A stretch of 64,000 nucleotides of DNA from Myxococcales bacterium. GTDB taxonomy: Bacteria; Myxococcota_C; UBA6777. The notes beneath the pieces are model-generated. The model did not search any database and had not been told where the DNA came from. It worked only from the letters and a program-made list of their open reading frames with translations. The position numbers and the translations under genes were made by a program. Every line of letters begins with the position of its first letter. Position 1 is the first letter of the stretch. Below, piece by piece: positions 57,652-64,000 of the stretch. The stretch spans positions 124,001 through 188,000 of the forward strand of contig JACKEL010000007.1 of assembly GCA_020632975.1 (NCBI GenBank), given 5' to 3'.

Positions 57652-60296
57652 GATCCTTGCCTTCCTCCGAGGGTTTTGGCGCGGTTGATGATTCGCGGTG
57701 TAACAAAGATCAGGAGTTCCGCGCGGTCGTCGTTGTAAGTGTAGTTTTTAAAGAGTGCCCCCAAGATGGGGATACTACCCAAGAAAGGTACACGGTTTTC
57801 ACTTGCGCCCGTACGGCGAGAGTAAACACCACCGATGACCATCGTTTCGCCGTCTTTGATCAGCATATTGGTTCGTGCAGTTTTGGTCGAGATCGCGGGG
57901 CCACTTGAGCCGCCACGCGAAAAGTCAGGAGCGTTGTTGGTGACGCTCATGTTGAGGAACACTGAACCGTCTGTGGTGACCTGGGGCGTCACGGTGAGGC
58001 TCAAGGTTGCCGCAACAAACTGGACGTTTGTTCCCGCCGCAGATGCCGTAGAGAAGGGGATCTGGAGACCTTGCTGGATGTTTGCAGCCATGTTGTGGAG
58101 GGTCACGATCTTGGGCGCCGAGATGATCTTGACGTCCCCAGCGGACTCTGCAGCACTCAAGCGCAAGCTCAGGTCAAAAGCACCTGTCAAACTTCCAAAG
58201 AAGAAGTTGACCGCGGTACCACGACCCCGACCTGTTGAGGCTGGGAAGTTCACGATGTAGTTTGGTGTTCCAAAGGTACCTTCAGCACCACCCCCACCCT
58301 GGTCAGGAACACCACCACGGATGCCTACAGGGTTGGGGAAGAGAAGACCTGTGGAGTTTCCTGTCAGGGGGCTAAACAACAAGCTACCACCCCACTGGAT
58401 ACCAAACTGACGCTCAAAGTTGACGTTGGCTTCGACGATACGAGCCTCGATCAAGACTTGAGGGGTTTGGGTGTCCAAGCTTCGTACGAGACCTTCTGCG
58501 CGTAGCAAGAAGGGCACAAAGTCTTTGACGATCAGTACGTTGGTGCGGGTGTCGATGCTTACGCGTCCACGGGGGCTGAGCACTGCGCGGACTTGTTGAG
58601 CCATCGCAGCCGCTTTGGCGTAGTTGACGGGGATCAGGCGGATCTTTTGGGGCTGTGCAAGAAGACGCGCACGCAGAAGACGCTGGCGCTCTTCCGCTTC
58701 TCGGCGAAGCTCGTTCAGCGTTGTGATCCGAATGATGTTTCCTTCTTTTTCTTTGCCGAGCTTGAGGGTCTTCAACACGATATCAAGTGCTTGATCCCAA
58801 GGGACGTTGCGCAACTTGAGCGTGATGTTTCCTTTTACAGCATCTGAGGTGATGATGTTCAAGCCGCTGATCTCTGCAAAGAGACGAAGCAAGTTGTGGA
58901 TCTCGACTTTACGGAAGTACATCGAGATGCGACGGCCTGTGTAGCGCTTGCGAGGACGCTGACGCGCGAGGGTCGCAAGGACATCCGAAGACATCGGATC
59001 TGCCGCTGGCGTTGCCGAACCACCACCTGCTGCTTGTCCAACTTGCTTGGGGTGGTACGTGATGCGGTAGTTTCCTGCGGTCGCTTGTGCCTTTTGTGAT
59101 GCAGCAGGGATAGGGAATCGCCACTGGATCAAGTCTTGTTCGACCAAAAGGGAGCTTTTTGCGCGTTCGCTGAGCTGAGCCACGAGACGCACGCCGCGTT
59201 TATGAGCGAAGACTTCGATCTTTTGGACCAAGCCACGGAACTCAGAAGTATCGAGAGGCTTGCGGAGACGAGCAGGCAGCGCGATCTTTGCAAGATCGAG
59301 AACCACAAGACGTCCGTTGTGACGAAGCTTGGCGCGGGGCGCCTTGCCACGGAAGCGCAACATGACGGTCGAGAACTTGCTGGTCTCACCAAAGCCGATA
59401 TCTTCCAAGCGACGGGGGCCTTGGTTGTTTTCTGCTTGGAGTTGTTTTTGGATCTTGTCAACGCGTGCGTGCTGTTGTTGTTCCTTCGCACCAAAACGCA
59501 CTTCCACAGACTTTTCTGTGACTTGAATCGCGAATTGGGGGGGAAGGTGTTTTTTGCACGCGTCCAAGACGATGCGAAGTTTGTCTGCGTGGCGCCCGTA
59601 ACGGATACGTCGGATCGGGAACTTACGGCAGCTCAAAAGCTTTGCACGACGGGGGGCTTTTTGCACGCCATAAAGATCCAAGACGATGCGAGAAGGCGAA
59701 CGCAAAGTGATGGTCTTGTGTTTTTGCACACGGCCGTTGGTGCGGAAGATCAGTGCGTCTTGTTGAGCACCTTTGAAACGCAAGCTGGTCGCTGCGGGCA
59801 AAGCCGCAGGTTGGCTTGGTGCTTCCACCGCTTTGTGTGCTTGGGGGCGCAAAAAGGAACGGATGGCTTTGTGGGAGGTTGAACCTGCAAACACAAAGCT
59901 CAAACGGTCTTTTTCGCGTTGGGTTTGCCACTCATGGTTACCGCGAAGGTACACCACGATACGGCTCATGGGCTCGTCCACACCATCGAGGTATTGGACT
60001 TGTACTTTTCGTAGGGGGCCATCGGCAACCGCGTACTCTCCGCGTAAATGTTTGGCTTGGAGACCCTTAAAATCCAAGACGAGCCTTGCAGGGTTCGACA
60101 ATTGGAAGGAGGTGTACCGAAAGCTTTGTGGCCCCTCAAGAACCAGAAGCGTCTGTTGGGAGCGATTCTCCAGCGAGAGCTTGGTGCGTTGAAGGGGGCC
60201 AGGTGGAGATGCAAATGTGTTGAGGGAACAGAGGATACACAGCGCAAAGGTTAAGGGCGCGATGAACTCTGGCCGCTTCCACAACTTCCTCTTCAT
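57648..60296 (-). CDS. pilQ: Type IV pilus secretin PilQ
   Basis: The 882-residue outer-membrane secretin forms the pore for the pilus. A signal peptide ending NTFAS (about residue 28) is followed by AMIN-type repeats (near 40-140, and further copies to about 430) that bind peptidoglycan. An STN/secretin N0 region (about 475-560), an N1 domain and the secretin core (about 640-880) follow. Conserved stretches are IRITTLNELRREAEERQ and VPFLGSIPILGALFKNYTY near the end. ATG 60296 is preferred, with GGAG ten bases upstream; a frame open from 60461 adds 55 residues lacking a secretin pattern. The gene ends in the ATGA overlap with the lipoprotein gene. Confidence 0.95.
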   Translation of the reverse strand: MKRKLWKRPEFIAPLTFALCILCSLNTFASPPGPLQRTKLSLENRSQQTLLVLEGPQSFRYTSFQLSNPARLVLDFKGLQAKHLRGEYAVADGPLRKVQVQYLDGVDEPMSRIVVYLRGNHEWQTQREKDRLSFVFAGSTSHKAIRSFLRPQAHKAVEAPSQPAALPAATSLRFKGAQQDALIFRTNGRVQKHKTITLRSPSRIVLDLYGVQKAPRRAKLLSCRKFPIRRIRYGRHADKLRIVLDACKKHLPPQFAIQVTEKSVEVRFGAKEQQQHARVDKIQKQLQAENNQGPRRLEDIGFGETSKFSTVMLRFRGKAPRAKLRHNGRLVVLDLAKIALPARLRKPLDTSEFRGLVQKIEVFAHKRGVRLVAQLSERAKSSLLVEQDLIQWRFPIPAASQKAQATAGNYRITYHPKQVGQAAGGGSATPAADPMSSDVLATLARQRPRKRYTGRRISMYFRKVEIHNLLRLFAEISGLNIITSDAVKGNITLKLRNVPWDQALDIVLKTLKLGKEKEGNIIRITTLNELRREAEERQRLLRARLLAQPQKIRLIPVNYAKAAAMAQQVRAVLSPRGRVSIDTRTNVLIVKDFVPFLLRAEGLVRSLDTQTPQVLIEARIVEANVNFERQFGIQWGGSLLFSPLTGNSTGLLFPNPVGIRGGVPDQGGGGAEGTFGTPNYIVNFPASTGRGRGTAVNFFFGSLTGAFDLSLRLSAAESAGDVKIISAPKIVTLHNMAANIQQGLQIPFSTASAAGTNVQFVAATLSLTVTPQVTTDGSVFLNMSVTNNAPDFSRGGSSGPAISTKTARTNMLIKDGETMVIGGVYSRRTGASENRVPFLGSIPILGALFKNYTYNDDRAELLIFVTPRIINRAKTLGGRQGS

Positions 60297-60470
60297 CAAA
60301 TAAAGTCTCCTCTGGGAGAGGGCGCGAAGACCCCTTGGTGTGGGGGGAGGAAACGCCCATGGGTTGAAAATCATAGAGAACAGTAGAAGAAATACGTTCC
60401 TTGAGTGGTTCGTTCCATCTGTTTCTATCGACAAAGGGAGATCTACTCTTGCACGGTGCAACAGAGGAGA

Positions 60471-61166
60471 TCAGGGTCCAGCGCCCGCACCACTTTGGCG
60501 GAACAACCGTCGTGTGCGGCGGCGAGCTTCGTTGCTGGTTCCCGTATTGGTGTCGGTTTGGCCGTCGGGTCCGAGCGTGATCTTGCGACCACCTACTTCC
60601 AAAGAACCCTCGATGTTGTTGTTTTTGCGTTTGATGCGCAGAGTCACACGGTTTACGATACGTTGCCCGATGACATTGCGGTAAACTTCAGAAACAACAA
60701 TCCCATCTGGATAGATCCGTGTGATACGACCGCTGTTTTTGCCGATGAGCGTTCCTCGTCGTGCAATAAATCCGCGGTTTCCTTCGGGGATCTCGATCAT
60801 CGCCATCGGGTTGGCGACCCCTGTGATCGTCGCAACCACACGCAGCGAATCGAGTTCGTAACGCTCTAGGGGTGTGAGGATCCGCTTCGGGATGATGGGA
60901 GCAGGCGGTGCCGTTGGGGTTTGCGATGTCGATGGAGGCGCGTCACCACGGTTGGAGATAAAGTGCGAGCGGAAAGGATCGCGCTTTTTCACGGGTGAGT
61001 AAACGAACTTCACCACATTGGGTTGAGCGAGCGTGATACTTCGCTTGATGGGTTTCATTGGAGGAGGACGGTATTCTTCGTCAAACTGGGCGCGCAAGTC
61101 ATCGTCGCAACCCAACAACGCCCAACTCAGGGCAAAAAGACATGTCCAGTGAAGGAATGTTTTCAT
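60471..61166 (-). CDS. pilP: Type IV pilus inner-membrane lipoprotein PilP
   Basis: This 231-residue lipoprotein links the PilN/PilO complex to the PilQ secretin. Its signal peptide ends in the lipobox LLGC, and the DPFR motif is followed by a Pro/Ser-rich linker. The C-terminal PilP domain has DSLRVVATITG, a beta-sandwich homology region, and NRGFIARRGTLIGKNSGRIT. A basic tail ends in a Gly/Ala run. ATG 61166 lies in the pilus operon after a 100-base gap from pilO. The gap to pilQ is about 174 bases and holds no further gene. Confidence 0.92.
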   Translation of the reverse strand: MKTFLHWTCLFALSWALLGCDDDLRAQFDEEYRPPPMKPIKRSITLAQPNVVKFVYSPVKKRDPFRSHFISNRGDAPPSTSQTPTAPPAPIIPKRILTPLERYELDSLRVVATITGVANPMAMIEIPEGNRGFIARRGTLIGKNSGRITRIYPDGIVVSEVYRNVIGQRIVNRVTLRIKRKNNNIEGSLEVGGRKITLGPDGQTDTNTGTSNEARRRTRRLFRQSGAGAGP

Positions 61167-61266
61167 GATCTTTCGTCCTATCGGAGATCTTTGGTTCAGT
61201 CTAGGTGATGATCTCTTAGGTGTCTAATTTCTAGGTACTATTACACTCGTCCGGGTGTTTCGTGAC

Positions 61267-61866
61267 TTAACGCCGCCGTCCTTTGACTGGTTTTTTGATG
61301 GGAGAGACATAGCGGTAAGTTGTCAACATAAAAGAAGATTGAAGGACAATCTTTTGGTTGCGTAGCATGGGGTTGTTGAGGTTAAACCCTGAGATATTCA
61401 CAATACGATCGAGGTGGCTTACCTTATCGAAAAACACCATCAACTCGTAAAAAGTACCCGACGCGGCCATCCGTGTAGGGACTTCTTCGTAGTAGCGTTT
61501 ACGCAGTGTTCTGAGCGGGTTAAACACCGTGATCTCAAGGCCCGATTTGTTGGCAAGGCTATCCAGTTTACGCAACAAGGTCGGGATCTCTTTGGCCGTA
61601 GGCAGAAGGGTTTGCGCCTTTTTTCGTTCTTCTTCGAGGCGCTTTACTTCTTCTTTCCAAAGGGGAAGGTTTTGGGCTGTCGTCTGGTATTTTGTGCGTT
61701 CTTTGCGCTTGTTCTTAAATTGAACCAACAACATCCGATAGCTGTTTTCTTGGTCTTGGTAGTACATGAAGTAATAACCAGAAACCACCAGACCCCACAA
61801 AAACACCAAAACCAGTGTTTTCATCGCGATATGTAAGTTCGTCCATTGTTCAAGGGTTTGGTTCAT
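61267..61866 (-). CDS. pilO: Type IV pilus inner-membrane protein PilO
   Basis: The 199-residue protein forms a heterodimer with PilN in the inner membrane. It has a short cytoplasmic N terminus and one membrane helix (about 15-35). A periplasmic coiled coil rich in Lys, Glu and Arg (about 40-85) and a C-terminal ferredoxin-like domain with GTFYELMVFFDKVSHLDRIV follow. Length fits PilO. ATG 61866 has AGGA seven bases upstream. It follows pilN after 27 bases. Confidence 0.93.
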   Translation of the reverse strand: MNQTLEQWTNLHIAMKTLVLVFLWGLVVSGYYFMYYQDQENSYRMLLVQFKNKRKERTKYQTTAQNLPLWKEEVKRLEEERKKAQTLLPTAKEIPTLLRKLDSLANKSGLEITVFNPLRTLRKRYYEEVPTRMAASGTFYELMVFFDKVSHLDRIVNISGFNLNNPMLRNQKIVLQSSFMLTTYRYVSPIKKPVKGRRR

Positions 61867-61893
61867 CTTGCGTTCCTCTTGGGCTTGCTTACA

Positions 61894-62472
61894 TCAGGTG
61901 GATTGTGCGATTCGACAGCTTAGGTTGAAACGCACGACAGACTCGCCTCGTTGCGATCCTGGATGATTGAACGTGGAGCGTACGGAACTTGAAAGGTTGA
62001 CATCCACAATAAAAGGGGAGGCCTCCAAGTATTTAAGGAAGTTCGCGACCCACTCGTTGGCTTCTGCAAACCCTGAGATGACGATAATCTGGTTTCTTTG
62101 CTGGATACCCGTCAGCCACACCTTTTTGGGGATGCGGATACTGATCTCATCCAGAAAACGCACTGGTCCACGACGAGAGTTTTTGAGGTCGTGGATGATC
62201 TTGAGCTGGCGTTCCAATTCAGCCTTTTGTCGTTTGTATTCTTCGATCAGTCGGATCGCTTCTTTCAAACGATTGATGGCTGCTTGCTCTTGGCGGATCT
62301 TGTCGCGTGCGTACTGAAGACGCGCTTCGTAGTTGCTCCAGTACAAATAGACCGCAGGCAAGCTACTCAAAGCCAATAACAAGAAGGCAATCAGTCCAAC
62401 GACTGCGCCTACATCACCGCCGCCACCGCCGCCACCGCCTGGTTTGGTCGGGAGTAAGTTGATCCGAATCAT
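61894..62472 (-). CDS. pilN: Type IV pilus inner-membrane protein PilN, with an octaglycine tract
   Basis: The 192-residue protein has the conserved N-terminal INLLP motif (MIRINLLPTK) that binds the groove of PilM. This is followed by a run of eight glycines and a single membrane helix (about residues 23-46). A coiled coil (about 55-95) and a C-terminal ferredoxin-like domain complete it. The glycine run would give a flexible link between the PilM-binding segment and the membrane helix and is not typical of PilN. It overlaps pilM by four bases (ATGA), so the two are translationally coupled. Confidence 0.94.
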   Translation of the reverse strand: MIRINLLPTKPGGGGGGGGDVGAVVGLIAFLLLALSSLPAVYLYWSNYEARLQYARDKIRQEQAAINRLKEAIRLIEEYKRQKAELERQLKIIHDLKNSRRGPVRFLDEISIRIPKKVWLTGIQQRNQIIVISGFAEANEWVANFLKYLEASPFIVDVNLSSSVRSTFNHPGSQRGESVVRFNLSCRIAQST

Positions 62473-63536
62473 CGTTCTGCTGTCCTCCTTAACGCCAGAC
62501 CCGTTGCAACGGTTGCCATTGGCGCGACTTCACGAAGGTATTCTAAGTTGAAGCGGTTTCCGTCCACCTCGATGTTCTTAAAGGGATTGATGATCTCGAC
62601 GGGTACACCAAGCTTTTGCTCGATAATTCGGTAAAGCGAGGGGACCTTGGCGGTTCCACCACTGAGATAGATACGAGAGATCGGACCTTCCGCGCTGTTG
62701 GCTGAGTAAAAGTCCAACGAACGTTGGATCTCTGCCGCGACGTTTTCGGATACACCGTACATCACGCGTTCCACTTCTTGAGGAACAACGGCGTCAGAGT
62801 CCGCGCCCAAGTCACCGCCCGCTTTGAGCGTTTCCGCTTCGTCGTAAGAAACATCAAGATGTTTTTGAAGTTCTTCCGTGTATTGGTTCCCACCAAGCGG
62901 AGAGATATCACGCGTAAACATCGTGATGCCGCCAGCGATGATATTTACGTTGGTAACACTTGCGCCAATGTTGATGAGAGCATAAGTTTCCGTGAGCGGA
63001 ACCTCATAATTGATCTCAAATTGGTTTTGGACAGAAAAACAGTCCACATCTACCACGCGGGGGATAAGACCCACTTCTTTGATCACTTCCACGTAGTCGT
63101 TGACGACGTCTTTTTTGGCTGCCACCAACAAAACATCCATCTGATTGGACTCTGGCCCTGCTTCACGTAGGATCTCGAAGTCCAGATATACATCGTTGAG
63201 ATCAAAGGGGATGTACTGCTCAGCTTCCCATTGGATAGAGTCACGAAGTTCTTCATGTCTCATCGGGGGAAGCGAGATCTTACGAATGATGACGGAGTGT
63301 CCGCTTACCGAGAGTGCGACCTCTTTCCCTTTGACACGGTGAGAGTCAAAGAGTTCGCGCAACGCATCTGCAACGGTGTTCGAGGCGATCAGTGCGCCAT
63401 CTACGATGGTCTCTGGGGGCAAGTAAGCCAGACCAAAGTTCACGAGCTGGTAGTTACGTCGGCCTTCGCGCACTTGGCAGAACTTGATGCTGCTGGTGCC
63501 GATATCCAGCCCAATCAGAAGTTTTCCCTTGGCCAT
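62469..63536 (-). CDS. pilM: Type IV pilus actin-like protein PilM
   Basis: This 355-residue cytoplasmic protein is the actin/FtsA-fold ATPase that docks PilN. The phosphate-binding motif LIGLDIGTSSIKFCQV is near the N terminus, and a second actin-like segment reads INIGASVTNVNIIAGG near residue 195. A YLSGGTAKVPSL motif lies near 295. ATG 63536 has GGAG ten bases upstream. It is the first pilus gene of the operon, preceded by the small XRE regulator gene after 119 bases. Confidence 0.95.
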   Translation of the reverse strand: MAKGKLLIGLDIGTSSIKFCQVREGRRNYQLVNFGLAYLPPETIVDGALIASNTVADALRELFDSHRVKGKEVALSVSGHSVIIRKISLPPMRHEELRDSIQWEAEQYIPFDLNDVYLDFEILREAGPESNQMDVLLVAAKKDVVNDYVEVIKEVGLIPRVVDVDCFSVQNQFEINYEVPLTETYALINIGASVTNVNIIAGGITMFTRDISPLGGNQYTEELQKHLDVSYDEAETLKAGGDLGADSDAVVPQEVERVMYGVSENVAAEIQRSLDFYSANSAEGPISRIYLSGGTAKVPSLYRIIEQKLGVPVEIINPFKNIEVDGNRFNLEYLREVAPMATVATGLALRRTAER

Positions 63537-63655
63537 GTGTGTTCTTCTCCCTTGTCGGGGCCCTGTGCCATACGGCGGTGTTTTGCTGGGAATAGCAGGT
63601 GATAGGGTGCTTTGTTTTAAGGTATCCTGTCAAGACACCTTGCACTTTTGCTGGT

Positions 63656-63964
63656 CTATTCTTCACTGGGATCCAAAAAAACTTTTTTCCTTTCAGACAA
63701 TTTCATGCCCAGTGCCAAAAGAATCTTTCTTTTTGTGTCCATCCTGCAAGGATTTCCACGCTCTACGCGATCAATCGTCAAGGCAGAGACACCTGCTTTG
63801 CGTGCGAGCTCAGCTTTGCTCATAAGCATCGCTTCGCGCAATTTTTGTACATTGTTTTGATTGGAAGGCTTGTCTGGGTCTTCTAGGGTCTCTTGGGAAG
63901 GAACCTCTTGCACTTGGATCCCGACATACTGCGTGCTTTGAGGATTGAGGTTTGGTTTGTTCAT
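63656..63964 (-). CDS. Small XRE-type helix-turn-helix regulator upstream of pilM
   Basis: The 102-residue protein has a polar N terminus and a C-terminal Cro/CI-type helix-turn-helix (about residues 39-97, NVQKLREAMLMSKAELARKA followed by VSALTIDRVERG). Similar small XRE proteins sit before pilM in other deltaproteobacteria, which supports a role in pilus control; this is recollection, not a search. ATG 63964 is chosen because GGAG lies seven bases upstream; ATG 63985 adds seven residues. Its upstream region continues past the window edge, so its promoter is not fully seen. Confidence 0.88.
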   Translation of the reverse strand: MNKPNLNPQSTQYVGIQVQEVPSQETLEDPDKPSNQNNVQKLREAMLMSKAELARKAGVSALTIDRVERGNPCRMDTKRKILLALGMKLSERKKVFLDPSEE

Positions 63965-64000
63965 GATGAATCTCCAACACAACAAGCAAAAATGACTTTG

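Noticed and set aside
63540..63575. Sigma-54-like TGGCAC element before pilM
   Set aside because: The TGGCAC part is present, but the downstream GC at the required spacing is missing.

Overview
The window reads as a chromosomal segment of a Gram-negative, predatory/social deltaproteobacterium-like organism, most like Myxococcota. The evidence is a pilMNOPQ type IV pilus cluster with a nearby roadblock/LC7 protein, a Hanks-type Ser/Thr kinase fused to a formylglycine-generating-enzyme-like domain, large Cys-rich lipoproteins, a two-domain fibrinogen-like surface protein, and MJ0042 zinc-ribbon and giant TPR scaffolds. No rRNA, tRNA, phage, insertion sequence or CRISPR array is visible. Many genes use GTG or TTG starts, and a GGAG-type ribosome binding site often decides the start.

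Layout. (1) 0.3-7.8 kb, plus strand: an M20 amidohydrolase overlapping the kinase/FGE fusion, two small exported proteins and a DEAD-box RNA helicase. (2) 7.9-13.9 kb, minus strand: a secreted S9 peptidase, a TerC membrane protein, an unknown protein and a small lipoprotein. (3) 14.0-19.8 kb, minus strand: a three-gene acyl-CoA operon. It encodes a hydratase-2/SDR fusion, an HMG-CoA-synthase-like/DUF35/SDR/SCP2 fusion and an SCPx-like thiolase. Its two SDR modules share a near-identical 608 bp tract. (4) 20.0-21.9 kb, plus strand: a LMW phosphatase/fructosamine-kinase pair (probable protein deglycation) and oligoribonuclease. (5) 22.0-30.3 kb, minus strand: a 2788-residue protein joining a sacsin/Hsp90-like ATPase to a C-terminal transglutaminase-like domain. 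This is the strongest candidate for an undescribed system. (6) 30.4-37.6 kb: two divergent lipoproteins (P460-like haem protein, Asp-box propeller), an M48 peptidase with an alpha/beta hydrolase, and an S41 protease lipoprotein. (7) 37.5-44.2 kb: a czcCBA-type heavy-metal efflux operon and a divergent membrane-anchored LuxR-type regulator. (8) 44.4-50.4 kb: the fibrinogen-like protein, a TetR regulator, mnmA and a repeat protein. (9) 50.4-64.0 kb, minus strand: MJ0042 and TPR scaffold proteins, EF-P, a roadblock protein and the pilus operon, led by a small XRE regulator and ending in a lipoprotein translationally coupled to pilQ.

How the parts fit. The pilus genes, the roadblock protein and the scaffold proteins suggest polarity and surface motility. 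The exported proteins probably face prey, matrix or neighbouring cells. The acyl-CoA operon resembles the peroxisomal MFE-2/SCPx beta-oxidation set rearranged into new fusions. All functions are inferred from motifs read by eye; no database search was possible.
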